Positions 53,404 through 64,000 of a stretch of DNA of 64,000 nt are shown in pieces. A program made the translations under genes and the position numbers. Source of the DNA: Aphelidium insulamus (lineage: Eukaryota; Aphelidiomycota; Aphelidea; Aphelidiaceae); NCBI GenBank assembly GCA_036784855.1, contig JAZDSV010000025.1:62001-126000 (forward strand). The letters are read 5' to 3'. The notes below the pieces were generated by a model. It was not told the DNA's origin. It saw nothing but the letters and a program-made list of their open reading frames with translations, and searched no databases. Within the stretch, counting starts at the first letter, position 1; the number at the start of each line of letters is the position of its first letter.

Positions 53404-54316
53404 ATGTCGAGCGGCCAACGACAAGAAATTTGGTGCCTGCTCGTTCAGGCGGATGGCGCTGCATTTAAGGATTCTACCGCTACGAAAGTAGCCGTTCTGT
53501 CCACCGCCGACATTGACGACCTCCGCAAAGCAGTCAAGGCGGAGAATACCGCCAACAAGCTCGCCAAAGTCGACGCGTCCGATTTGAAGGTGTTCAAAGT
53601 GTACAAGGGCGAGGATCACTCAGAAAACGAGCTGTTGGATGAAGAGACGCCTGTCAGTGGTCTTGGCGAGGCGGGAAAGAAGAAGAAGGATGCCGTGTTG
53701 GTATTGGTACCGACCGGAATCTCGCGCGTCCAGCCGCTCGTCCTCGGATGCAAGTCTTGCTACCGCGCAGCCTCAAACAGATTTGAAGCCGCACAGACAG
53801 ACTCGGTGCAAGAAGATGATGAGAGTCGAAGCGTCTTGTCGGAAGTATCTGGATGCCATCGCCACCATGCTGCTAAAGAACTACGACTTTGATTGCAAGT
53901 TCACGGATGGTGCCACCATTGGCGATGTCTTGGCTGCGAAAGATGGAGTTGAAGGCGTAGAGTGGGTTATTCGTAGGGCTAGAAAGCCATACACGCAAAT
54001 CGACGCTGATGGCTACCATACTGAAATTCGTAAAGGGCAACCAGTGACAAATGTCAAATTGTGTGACGTGTATTCTGATGACGAATGGAAGAAAATTAGT
54101 CGATTCAATAGGAATACATCTGGACGTGTTCATGACGGTCAACTGCCACAGCTGCAGAATGGGAAACCATATATTATTATTCCGCATTCTGAATTTACGC
54201 CCGAGATGGTTGCGTTTCTGAAGAATATCGGTGTGAAAGCTAGGCTGTTTTCTAACGCCGATGATCTCACTGTTAAGGATGAAGATACTCTGTCTGTTGG
54301 GTCGAGTGTTGCGTAA
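53404..54316 (+). pseudogene. Crinkler (CRN) effector gene, frameshifted
   Basis: The ATG at 53404 begins a CRN-type ubiquitin-like header: EIWCLLVQADGAAFKD, VAVLSTADIDDLRKAVKAEN, LKVFKVYKG, DEETPVSGLGEAGKKKKDAV, LVLVP. This is the conserved N-terminal region of Crinkler proteins (translocation/ubiquitin-like). At about 53715-53735 the frame must slip by one base: frame 1 runs into a stop near 53891, while frame 2 carries a Ser-rich linker and a convincing C-terminal domain (CRKYLDAIATMLLKNYDF, VEWVIRRARKPYTQIDADGY, YSDDEWKKISRFNR, KPYIIIPHSEFTPEMVAFLK) to the TAA at 54314-54316. I find no acceptable intron bridging the frames. Either a pseudogene or a sequence error; the C-terminal domain is not one I recognise. 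Confidence 0.75.
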
Positions 54317-54801
54317 TCGTTCTCGTCCATCATGGTTTTACATAAGTTGGTATCAGCCGCTGTTGTTCAATTAAGGATGTGTCACAAAGTTGACAGGTAA
54401 TGAAGTGCACGTATGCATGAAAGTTGACTCTCATAATATTTTTGCTCTCGTGTCACTTCTTCAACGGTTTAAATTGTCAGTCATCCGATGTGCCGGGTAT
54501 CTCACTATTATATATATTTTTGTTTGGAGATATGTATGTACTGCCGCTACTACATAATACAATATTTTCTTTGCACTCTGCATTGCCCACACCGCCGTCT
54601 CCGTAGCTATTCTTCACATCACTAAAAAACAGCACCGGATGATCTGCTGTCATCAGCGGTTCCAGTTCCGCGGCGATTAAAATCAACCGTGGTCGGAATG
54701 GGCGATGAGATTTGCTGCAGACTAATAAACTGCAGCATATAAGCGTGTTGATGATTGAAATAATACACGGCGTGACAACTACCAGACGAGTCACGCAACA
54801 T
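54317..54801 (+). other. Intergenic, no gene recognised
   Basis: Between the CRN locus and the secreted protein gene. Nothing supported. Confidence 0.5.
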
Positions 54802-55395
54802 ATGGCACGCATACTATGTGCCTGTATGCTTGTACTGGCGGCGGTGCATAGCATCGCGTATGGAATGCCCATGATGGTTGGCGGCAGCGGCCGTACCTCC
54901 ACCGATGACATGGACTTGGTAGACGCGGTGGAGGGGCAACATACTCCATGCACCATTGCGTGCAGCGATGGCAGTTTCACGCAAAGTGCCAGCTCAGGTG
55001 CGGAAGCACTATCTACACGCGCGTCATGCGGAGACGATGACGACGACACAGGCTCTGTGTGCATCGATGACATCTATTATATTGGTAGATCGCTGAATGA
55101 TGTGGAATCGCCATGTGCCCACGCTGATGTGCAGTCAAGTGGACGCGATGGTTTGCGCACGGTTCACTTCCACGATGCCGTGTCCAACACTGGCATACAC
55201 ACAGCACAGGCGCCTAGCAATGCCATCATGGTGGCAGTTGTGCAACGACAACGAGGCCCGTATGGAGTGCGATATGTTCTGAGAGAGCTGCTGCACCCGA
55301 AAGATGGCTGCACGTGCTGTCTCAAGGTGTGCTTTGGTTGCCTGTGCGTATGGTGCGTCGCGTTTGCGGCCTCTATGATAGTCGTTGGTCGTTGA
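54802..55395 (+). CDS. Putative secreted or membrane-anchored cysteine-rich protein
   Basis: Intronless, 197 aa from the ATG at 54802, chosen because it starts a signal peptide (MARILCACMLVLAAVHSIAYG); upstream in-frame codons are not protein-like. The middle is acidic with scattered cysteines (CTIACSDGSF, CGDDDDDTGSVC). The C-terminus has a dense cysteine cluster followed by a hydrophobic helix (CTCCLKVCFGCLCVWCVAFAASMIVVG), so a tail anchor or palmitoylated membrane segment is likely. The last 40 nt of the gene are included in a 113-bp tandem duplication. No family is recognised. Confidence 0.5.
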   Translation: MARILCACMLVLAAVHSIAYGMPMMVGGSGRTSTDDMDLVDAVEGQHTPCTIACSDGSFTQSASSGAEALSTRASCGDDDDDTGSVCIDDIYYIGRSLNDVESPCAHADVQSSGRDGLRTVHFHDAVSNTGIHTAQAPSNAIMVAVVQRQRGPYGVRYVLRELLHPKDGCTCCLKVCFGCLCVWCVAFAASMIVVGR

Positions 55396-55580
55396 TACAT
55401 ACAGCTCTTACTATATTAGACATACTAGATTAGTGCGCTGGCTGTACTATTGTATCTATGCATGTATGCGTCGCGTTTGCGGCCTCTATGATAGTCGTTG
55501 GTCGTTGATACATACAGCTCTTACTATATTAGACATACTAGATTAGTGCGCTGGCTGTACTATTGTATCTATGCATCTAT
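55355..55580 (+). repeat. Tandem duplication, 113-bp unit, two copies
   Basis: GCGTCGCGTTTGCGGCCTCT at 55355 recurs at 55468; the units are nearly identical. The first copy starts inside the coding region of the upstream gene and includes its stop, the second is downstream. Confidence 0.92.
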
Positions 55581-55786
55581 TTACCATATATGGAAGTATA
55601 CACTTACTAGACGCGTGCCTCAGTGCATATTCCGTAAGTGTGGACAATGTAAATCAATGTGGCTGAAGTATTTTTTCTTGTTGTATCTGCGGCGTCTGTT
55701 CAGTCGCGTTGTAGTTGGAGCTGTTAATGCTATTAATGATACTTAAGCGACACTCCAATACCGTCAATAACAGCCAATAAGCAGCA

Positions 55787-58700
55787 ATGTCCACCCCGTT
55801 GGAGATTCCTGGTGGTGGTGGTGGTGGTGGCGACGGTGGGCGGATGTCGGCCCCGTACTCGTCGTCCTCTCTGTCATCGTCGGAGGAGGAGGTGGCCGGG
55901 CTGGACGAGGATCTCACCGATGCCGCGGCCGATCTGAGCGCCATTGACCTGGATGCCGTGCCGGATGTGGTGGATGGTGACTTTGGCGCTGGCTTTGACA
56001 CTATGGTTGATGGTCCAGATGCCGCTGATATTGATCCTGGTGGCCAGCATACAGGCGCAGATTTCGTAGCAGGTGGCCGTCAGAGCGGCGGCTCTTTCCA
56101 GTCTGCCGTCACTAGCGGCTCACCCGTGACATCCCCGCCGCTGTCACCTTCAAACGACGCCATAGATGATACAGACACCGGCAACTCCACCACGTCAGAC
56201 ACCGTGCTGGCCGCGCTGTTTCGGCGCTGGGCCGTCGCGGTGGCCGTCGTAAACTTTGATCTGGACATTGGCCAGTGCGTGGAGAGCATGCATCCACCAA
56301 CAACCGCTCTCACTGCCCAGGAACTAACCAATGTGTACGTATGGTGTCATACACTGATTTTCATATATACATAGATAACATATTTAACTCTAATAGGAGA
56401 TTTTCCGCATTGCCAGACAGTGGCGTGACTGCTCTCGGGGACACCGTGTACAGTTTTCGCACGGTGGCCAGTGAGTGGACATTGTCGCAGTTGCCCTCGG
56501 GTACCACTCCCTGTCGCCATCTGTACGGCTTTGTGTTTTTCCGGCAGCAGCGAGACGAGACAATAAGACGTGGCTTTCTGCAAAAGTCTGTGGTGCTATT
56601 GTCACTACTACCGCTGCCGGGACTGTTTCTGCGCGTGGTCTCCCTGCTTGGGCGGGCGTACTTTGATGGCGGCATTGAAAATAATGGCGCTGATGAGCAT
56701 TTTACAAATGACGGCACGACAAGTGCTCATCCAGCCATCGACAGAGCGTACCAAGAGATTGCCGCGTGGCCTCCGCCGCCCCTGTCACTAGATGGACAAA
56801 GCAGCTGCGTGCTGGAGTTGCCGTTTGGTGGTATGTTGTTGTGTGCCGAAGTGCCGGCGGTCGGCCCCGGTCGACAACGAGGTGTGGGCGGCAGTTCCCA
56901 TCTGCTGGAGACGAGTAGTTTTGTCAGCCGCCGTGTCGCTGCCACCGCGTCCTCCTCTTCCAACAACAACATTGCAGCAACAACTGCCGGCCAGCAGTCT
57001 ACATTTCTCAGTGTTCCAAGGAATAGCAGCAACAATTATAACAACTGGCAAGCACCGCAGCAACCGACACTACTGCGCGAAATGAGCATACAGTCGGCGG
57101 TGTCGCCATTGTCTCCGAGGCCTCATTCCGCGATGGCTGCTTTAACGCGCGAGAGACTGCTGGCCGGCATTCCGGCCTCCATTCTATTTCCCCGCGGTTT
57201 CTTGGCGCACTACCCGTGCTGTGCGGCTGATAGCACTATTGTCGCTGATCTGCTTTCAACGGACAGTTTGTCGGCGGCGCAGTGGCAACTCAAACACTCG
57301 GTGCACTCGATTCCCAAGAGTGCGATGCAGTGGGACGAGTCTGGGATCAAGCAGGGCGGCAATCAGAGCGCCGTGCGTGCCCCGCAAGAAGTGCCTGGCA
57401 CGGCACTGGGCATGGTTCACCGGTTCAGCGAAGTTCTGGAACATCTGTGGACTCTGTGGGAGTTGATTCTGCTCGGCGAGCCAGTCGGTAAGAGATGTTT
57501 ACTTCTTTGTTACTACTTTGTTTACTACTTTGTTATCTATTTGTGTGTGCTACAAGATGGTTAAACCATGAACCGTGTCTAATTACGCTGCAGTTGTTAT
57601 GGGGCGGAGTCAGTGTATTGTGAGCGAGGCCGTGTGGTGGCTGGTGGAGTTGATTAGCCCGCTGGCGTACTGCGGCGACTTTCGGCCCTTCCTCACCATT
57701 CAAGACACTGATCTGCCGCACTTTACCGCCATGTTTAGTCGCCGCAAGTCGCCCGTGCGTGCCACGGACTCCGCGGCCAGTAGCACCACGTCCGTGAACA
57801 AGGTTCACGCACCGCTGTCTATTCCGGCGTTGCAGTTGTCGCACGCCATGTCTTCGGGCAGCACCGCCGGACCACTGTACAGCCAGAGCGCAAGCCAGCA
57901 AGCGTCGCGCAGCGCACTGTTTCGAAACGCCATCTCCACTCCGCCCAGTCCCATACACAACGCTCTCGGCCAGAATATTACCGCGCGAAGTGGCCTGGGA
58001 CTGCAGATGCGCAGCGCCAACAGCTCGCTGGTCTCGGTGCCGGCGCCCCTTCAGCAAAACCCGTCACTGGTGTCGGTGGATGTGACTACTCAATCTACTA
58101 TCATGGATGATCCCGCCTCCATGACGCTGAACACTCTGAACTCAACGGCGCAACGACTGAGTGCCAGCGACACTGGCGTCGGGGGCGGAATATGCGATGC
58201 GTGGGGTCGGGCGACACGTTCCGTCGTCGTTGGTGTCACCAATCCGTTCTTTGTGCGAGAGTTTGACTCGTGGCCACACTGCCTGAAACTTGCCCCGCCG
58301 CTACAATCACCAAACGCAGATGTAACTACTAGTGATGCTGACGGCCGTGCAAGTCAACGGCGGATGCGATCAGTGACTGCTGCTGGGCGTATAATCAGTG
58401 CTGGCAGCTTCATTGAACCCGCTGAAAACACTGCCAAGCTTTCAATGAAGAAGGCCGCGTCATCAGAGAACATTGGCGCCGCAAGCTTGCCATACAATTC
58501 CGCTCAGAGTCTGGCGCCTGATGCTTTGCCGCGGCGCCCAGTTACCCCCGATGAGACTCGGCGTCGCGCTGGACAAAGTCCTAGCGGCAAGCGCTCCACT
58601 TCATCCACACTCGATTATGTCAGCGGCTTCAAGTCGACGCACCGCCCATTCATTGCCAAGGATAAAAAGTTTATCAAAGCACTGCTGGCGGGATACCACG

Positions 58701-59707
58701 ACTTCATCGCTCCACCATCATCTTCCAAGGCTGATCCACTGCGACGTGATAAACTGGCCAAAGACTTTGTCGGCTCCATGAAGGCCTTCTTCTCCTCGAC
58801 TTCTGCTGCGACCGCCACTTCATCAGCATCAAACGTCTCTGGCAGCCAAGCGCAAAAGTCATTGTCTACTTCTGAACAACAAACTAGCGGCCGAAAACGG
58901 TACAAGGCATATGCGCTGAATGAAATTCTACGACGACACTTTGTTGAGATGACGGACAAGTTTCTCGTGCCGTTTAATCGCTATTTTGGAACGTTGATTC
59001 CCGCCACTCCCGCGGCACCGCAACCGAATAATTTGCAGCGAGAGCCGCGCATGTCCATTCCACTTGACAAAGGCCTGGTCGAGGTTCGATTTGACCCGCC
59101 GCCGCCCGTCGGCGCCTTCAAGATCCGGCCGTTTGATGCCATGTCATTCATGGCCCATCTGACAGCGCACGGACCTCCGGCAAAACTCACTTTCCGAAGC
59201 TCTGTCGGCGCAGTGGGGCCGTCCAAGCCGGCGCCGTGGACAGAGATGTATGCCCGGTTTGTGCGCACTGTACACTTCCTGGGCTGGCTGCAGCAGCGGA
59301 AACGTGTGGCCGAGACAAAGGTGCGCGCGCAGTACGTGGAGGCGGTGTGTGCCAGTAATGTCGACCTCTTTATCGATCACTGGTGCACACCGGCAGCTGA
59401 TGACGGCGACGCCAGCCCCCAACTGGGAGTGCTGGGAACTCCGGCCCTGGATCTATTTCTTGTCCTGCGCCGAGAACTGTCCTGGGCATCACTGGGCACC
59501 GAGCCATGGACTATCAGCGAAGCGGACTTGGATGCCGCATTGCAGCAGGATGCAATGAACGCTCAAGTGCGACGCATGCACTCCATGATGGGCCGGCTGT
59601 GGCAGTTTATGCCGGTGCGACTGAAACAGGCGGTGCACGACGGTGTGTTTGATCGCTTTGTCGACCCGGCACCCACCGACCATGATGATTATATTCTTGT
59701 TTTGTAG
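55787..59707 (+). CDS. DENND6-like DENN-domain protein
   Basis: Rab GEF family (DENND6/FAM116, AFI1-like). Exon 1 (55787 to about 56334) has a Gly/acid-rich N-terminus, then the DENN start WAVAVAVVNFDLDIGQCVESMHPP. Exon 2 (about 56395-57486) gives FSALPDSG, FRTVASEWTLSQ, LYGFVFFRQQRDETIRRGFLQKSVVLLSLLPL, a Ser/Asn-rich insert, LWELILLGEPV. A 104-nt intron leads to exon 3 (to 59707): VVMGRSQCIVSEAVWWLVELISPLAYCGDFRPFLTIQD, a long disordered insert (about 330 aa), then KFIKALLAGYHDF and a helical C-terminal region. Core order and spacing match DENND6, but the inserts roughly double its usual length. It would activate an endosomal Rab. Confidence 0.82.
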
Positions 59708-59813
59708 CATATGCTGATATGCTGTTGTACTGTTCACAGAAAGTATTTGCATCTCACGTATTTTATGCGTGTTTATGTGTTTGTGTGCTGATAAATCAAC
59801 GACGCCATTGTTG

Positions 59814-61706
59814 CTACAAAATGGCCGAGAAGGGCACGTCGGGCGCGCCCAGACCGGAGCAAGCACGAAGCAAATTCTCAAACAGGGATCGCTGCTTGAA
59901 CAGCGCATGGATCACGGGCACTCCCGGCCGGAAGACGGGTGCTTTCAGAAAGTAACCCAGCGCGCCCATCACCGGATGCATCATGCAGAACCCATCGGCG
60001 TCTTGGAACTGTGCCGCGGGCTTCACGTCCTTCTGTCGCGGATCCGTGGACGAGATCACGCGGTACCGGATTCGGGTCAGCAACTCTGCCGCAATGGCCA
60101 AGTCGAGAATGATGGGCGCGGCAAGAAGCGAATCTTCACACGTATTGTGAATGGCCAGTGTATTGCGGCCGCCCATGAAAATCTGTGAGTAGTACTCGTC
60201 CATGGCGCGCTTGGAGTCGCCTGAGTAATTAAGTATACACAACTCAAGGGCAAACAGAATTCATACCGACTGACGGGACATACTTGATCACAACGGTGTG
60301 ATCAGGGTGCTGTCCGTCCGGGTACAGGATGGTGTTGGTAGAGACGACATCATCTACCACATTTGTCTTGGATATCTCTTTAGAGCGGAATTGCGGCGGC
60401 GCCGACAGGTTGCGTCCATCATTGTTGCCCAAGTGGTTGTAGCTGGTTATCGCCAGCGGCTTGATGCCGGCGCCGACAAGGAAATCCGCCAGCACAGATT
60501 TGATCTTTGTCTGGCCACTCTTGAAGTCGTCGCCAGCCACGTATGCCCGCTCCGTCTCGGCCAAATCAATCACACCGGCGAGCAATGTATTTTGCGGACT
60601 GATACCTTGTTAATCGATAAAGACTATGTGGGTTAATAACTTGCCTTCCGTTGATAAAGGGAGCGTGTTCGAGAATGGAGGCCACGGCAAAGAGCACAGA
60701 TGGCGCCACCTCGCTGTGATTTGCTTGTATCGCTTTCAACAAGTTGGCGCCAGTATCATTGACACCCTCAATTATCTGCCATTTAATAAAAGCATACCAT
60801 ATTTTTGTAGCACACATACTTCACTGAAGCGCTCAGTGGTCGCGGACCAAAGGACAATTACAGTGTCAAGCTTGTTGTCGGCCTTGAAACGGCGGATATC
60901 GGCGCGGATAGTGTCAAGTTGCTGTTGCCGCGTGCCTGTAATCAAATTCGTGGCGCGGTCCGCTTGGTTCAACGCGATGAAATCGGGCGAGTACACGGAC
61001 GGGAGCGGAACAATACTGCGCATCTGTGCCTCTAGCTGTCGCTGCAAGTCCGGTTCCAGCACCTGAGACTTTTCCATCGCCACCGCCAAGTTATCCCTGA
61101 AATATTTAGGCATATATCAGTACAATATAAAGTTGTAGTTGGATAATAATTGAATTGTATCACCTACTGGCAAATATCCCAGCCGCCAATGACAAGGTCA
61201 TCTGGGTGCACCATTGGAAGCAGCGAGTGCATGGGAACGTGGACCTCGGCATCTGTTGCCGCATCTTGTCCCAGCTTCACCGTGGATGACATGAGCATAG
61301 ATCCAAGATAATCAGCTTTTTGCACGCCTATTCGATTAATGACAAGTCTTAAAATGACTTTTAACTGACGGTACCTTCTCGGGTGCGCCACGATAAGTTC
61401 TGCCGGTTGGCCAGGACGGCCGCCACACATGTCGAACCGTTATTGCCACCCAGACCGACAATCATTAGCCTGTAATGAAGCCAGTAAGCAGTGAGACCGA
61501 TGAACACGACATGCAGCCAGCGCTCACCCCGTGCGCTTCACGGCCAGATCCGTGCGGAACTCGTAGACGGTCTCGGTGGCGGTGACCCGGTAGGGCTGGG
61601 TGGCGGTGTCCACAGCGGTGGAATGGTGCACGTATTGCGCGGTCATGTACCGCTTGCCGATGGATGCGGTGCCGGGCACGAACGCCATGCCTCCCTGAGA
61701 CGGCAT
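59814..61706 (-). CDS. Inositol-3-phosphate synthase
   Basis: Converts glucose 6-phosphate to 1D-myo-inositol 3-phosphate with NAD+ as catalytic cofactor; first step of inositol synthesis. About eight exons: N-terminus [34 protein letters not shown], then [14 protein letters not shown] (NAD-binding GxGGNNG), [121 protein letters not shown]. The lysines of FKSGQTK and the [10 protein letters not shown] block are active-site segments. The start at 61706 is the ATG nearest the conserved N-terminus; upstream in-frame ATGs exist. It converges on the DENND6-like gene with 106 nt between stops. Confidence 0.93.
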
Positions 61707-61796
61707 GTTGTGTGTGTGGCTGAGCCGTGTGTGAATGTGATATCTATGCAGGGTGCGTGATATACAATGGCGCATGATACTGTGCGCCGACGCCAC

Positions 61797-62177
61797 GTGC
61801 CGCCACGCCGATTGTGTGTTTCAGATCTTCAATTTTGCCCCTGACTGCAATTGAAGATCATCTTCGTGGCGGCCTTTAAGCGCATTTCACTCCTCAATAA
61901 GACTTTCACCATGTGACAAGACCACTACTTATCTATAAGAAACATTGTACACGACTTTTAAAATAATCCCGTTGACCCAAGTGCCAGTCTACTTACTCCT
62001 AGAGGTACAATGATTACTGCATGCGTTATGACAACTGTTTAACACTGACTAATTGTAGAATACTTATTGACCACTTGATGCATTGGCGCGACTTCATGCA
62101 TTAACGCGACCGAACGCGTGCAAGCGATTACGCAATCATCCCACGGAAATAACAAACGCGCCGTGTTATGCTGCGGA
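61797..62177. other. Intergenic between divergent genes
   Basis: No gene is seen. It carries promoters for both neighbours. GCATTGGCGCGACTTCATGC and a similar CATTAACGCGACC word occur at 62080-62112 upstream of the subtilase TATA box. Confidence 0.5.
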
Positions 62178-62184
62178 TATAAAT
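62178..62184 (+). promoter_or_regulatory. TATA box of the subtilase gene
   Basis: TATAAAT lies 77 nt before the ATG at 62255; a CT-rich stretch (TCTCTCTCTCCTG) follows, a usual start region of highly expressed genes. Confidence 0.55.
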
Positions 62185-62254
62185 AGTTGGCTCGCATGCG
62201 CCATGCATTCCTTTCTCTCTCTCCTGCCCTCTTCACCCTTCCATTCGAACCACA

Positions 62255-63708
62255 ATGCTCACAGCGCAACTGCAGAACCTAGTCGTTGCGGTGGCACTGT
62301 TTGCCTGCTGTTCTATGGCCGCCACTGCTGGCGACCGGGCTTTGGTGTTTCAGCAGTCGGGCTCGCAGCCAGAGATGCTGGCCCCGCTGATGACTGTCAA
62401 TGCCGACGCCGAAATCATTGACAACGAGTTCATTGTGATGTACAATGCAGCCACTGTTCGCACCGCCGACAGCATCACCGACAGTATCATTGCCGACATT
62501 GTCGAGTCCACAATGACGACGGCGTCCTCCACCGCTGACATGCCCGACATCATTCACCGATACCGCCGTGGTTTCGCCGTTCGTTTCAGCCCTGGTACGA
62601 CCGAGGCAGCACTGAATGTCGTTCGTCGTCGGCCGGAAGTGGACTTTGTGGAGCCGAACCAAGTGGTCCATGCCTTCGAAGACCTGGGCACACAGTACAA
62701 CCCACCCTCATGGGGTCTTGCTCGGGTATGGCAGCACAAGTTCAACCAGACCAAGGAGTACAAGTACCCCACCAGCGCCGGCGAGGGTGTTGATGCGTAC
62801 ATTATTGACACTGGTATGTGGGGGCACATCTTTACTAGATATACTTTAGCGTTAATGCGTAGGCATCAATATCGATCACAAGGATTTCGAGGGACGTGCT
62901 GTCTGGGGTCTGACTGCTCCACGCAACGACAATGACAAGGATGGCAACGGCCATGGAACCCACGTGGCTGGAACAGTTGCCGGTGCCACGTATGGCGTGG
63001 CAAAGAAGGCTAAAGTGATTGCCGTCAAGGTTTTGCGCTCCAATGGCTCTGGTAGGCGAGATCTTGTTCTCATTACTGATGGTGCTTACACTACTACCAG
63101 GAAGCATTGGAGACGTCATCAAGGGTATCGAGTGGTCTGCGGAGCAGGCTGCTGCGTCGAAGCGTAAATCCGTTGCCAACATGTCGTTGGGTGGTGGCAG
63201 CTCGCGCGCGCTAGACGCCGCTGTTGAGAGCGCCATCGAGAGTGGACTGCACTTTGCCATTGCTGCCGGCAACTCGAACGACGATGCATGCCGCTACAGC
63301 CCTGCCGAAGTTGAGGCGGCAGTTACCGTGGGTGCTAGCACCAAGTCGGACAGCCGTGCGTACTTTTCCAACGTTGGCAAGTGTGTCGACATTTTTGCTC
63401 CCGGTTTGGACATCACTAGCGCATGGATCGGCAGCAACGGTGCATCGCGCACAATTTCCGGCACATCCATGGCGGCGCCCCATGTTTGCGGTGTGATGGC
63501 ACTGTTGCTCGCTGATGCCGACTACACAACTGCGGAGTTGAAGGACAAGCTTGCCGAAATTGCCACGGAGAATGCACTCAGCGGCTTGCCCAGAGACACT
63601 GGTATGCACAGCACAGACACCGCTGGATATTGTTGCTGACATAATGCCGTAGTCAACCTATTGTTGTACAACCGTGTCGACACTTCCAGCGCTGCCGTCG
63701 TGGCCTAG
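62255..63708 (+). CDS. Secreted subtilisin-like serine protease (S8, proteinase K type)
   Basis: Signal peptide ([20 protein letters not shown]), an inhibitor I9 propeptide ([11 protein letters not shown]...[14 protein letters not shown]...[17 protein letters not shown]), then the mature enzyme. Catalytic Asp in DAYIIDTG, His in [14 protein letters not shown], oxyanion Asn in AIAAGNSN, Ser in [12 protein letters not shown]. Three introns: about 62815-62864, 63052-63101 and the last at 63602-63651, which removes a false ending and joins GLPRDT to VNLLLYNR, the normal family C-terminus, stopping at 63706-63708. Cysteines are few. Extracellular digestion of host or substrate protein is likely. 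A TATA box lies upstream; AATAAAA at about 63776 is the probable polyadenylation signal. Confidence 0.93.
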
Positions 63709-64000
63709 TTGATATTCTACATTGTCACCAACTATGATTAGTTTAGTCGCTCCAAAACCATTCGAGCGGCGCATTGAATAAAAGAGTTTTACCCCCCCCC
63801 CCCATATACACGCCCCCGGTTTTATAGTCGCTACTATTACTTCCACATTTATTCTTTCTTTGTCTCTCTTAAGCTAAAATGATGTCGGATTTCTTTCTAC
63901 CTGTTGAGTAGTGACACTCAGGATTCAACGCAGTATTTACAGCGGACGCCAAATGATTTGATACACAATGATATGATATAAGCTGTGATGGCCAGTCAAA
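63709..64000 (+). other. 3' region with polyadenylation signal and C tract
   Basis: AATAAAAG at about 63776 follows the subtilase stop; a run of 12 C lies at about 63792-63803. No further gene is supported before the window edge. Confidence 0.5.

Noticed and set aside
63602..63639. Subtilase ending at the TGA at 63637-63639
   Set aside because: A GT-AG intron at about 63602-63651 replaces this ending with the family's usual VNLLLYN-type C-terminus.

Overview
This is a eukaryotic window from a compact, intron-rich nuclear genome. Spliced genes with GT-AG introns of about 42-60 nt stand on both strands with short gaps; several introns use a GC-AG donor. No prokaryotic features (operons, ribosome binding sites, CRISPR) are seen. 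The gene content suggests a flagellated microbial eukaryote. IFT54 and a TCTE1/DRC5-like dynein regulatory protein are cilium/flagellum genes. A Kex1-type carboxypeptidase, a Sec9/SNAP-25-like SNARE, a MIT-domain protein of a type I associate with fungi, a DOMON-cytochrome b561 and Crinkler (CRN)-type loci would fit a zoosporic (chytrid-like) fungus. An oomycete or another CRN-bearing protist is not excluded, and the placement is inference.

Layout. 0-5 kb: two small secreted proteins, an HNH nuclease remnant, alanine aminotransferase and a tiny membrane protein. 5-11 kb: AP-1 gamma-adaptin, a chimeric pseudogene built from a CRN 3' end plus a piece of AP-1 gamma, and a RING-H2 protein. 11-22.4 kb, mostly minus strand: DRC5-like LRR protein, REC114-like meiotic protein, VPS37-like, SNAP-25/Sec9-like, MIT-domain protein and eIF4E, with a DOMON-b561 gene on the plus strand. 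22.4-25 kb: repeats and a broken effector-like gene. 25-27.8 kb: IFT54 and an enoyl-CoA hydratase-family gene. 28-32.3 kb: a tandem array of five intact genes and one dead gene for small secreted cysteine-rich proteins. 32.6-33.8 kb: second copy of the broken effector-like gene. 34-37 kb: TRIP4/ASC-1-like and a TMEM184-family membrane protein. 37-41 kb: fragment of a protease gene and a five-exon CRN-class P-loop NTPase/nuclease gene. 41.8-47.2 kb: HExxH metalloprotease-like protein, SLC66A2-like PQ-loop transporter and Kex1-like carboxypeptidase. 47.4-52.8 kb: gamma-COP and RNase Z. 52.9-54.3 kb: a kelch fragment ending in poly(A), then a frameshifted CRN gene. 54.8-63.7 kb: a secreted/membrane protein, a DENND6-like protein, inositol-3-phosphate synthase and a proteinase K-like subtilase.

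How it fits together. Conserved housekeeping genes (vesicle traffic: AP-1, COPI, VPS37, SNARE, DENND6; flagellum; meiosis; translation; tRNA processing) alternate with small islands of lineage-specific secreted, effector-like and decayed sequence at about 1, 8.2, 23-24, 28-34, 37-41 and 53-55 kb. Those islands hold the duplications, pseudogenes, tandem repeats and the retrocopy-like fragment. The most novel content is the cysteine-rich array, the CRN-type loci in different states of decay, and unusual splicing (a candidate 18-nt intron, a 6- or 10-nt micro-exon, recurrent GC-AG introns).
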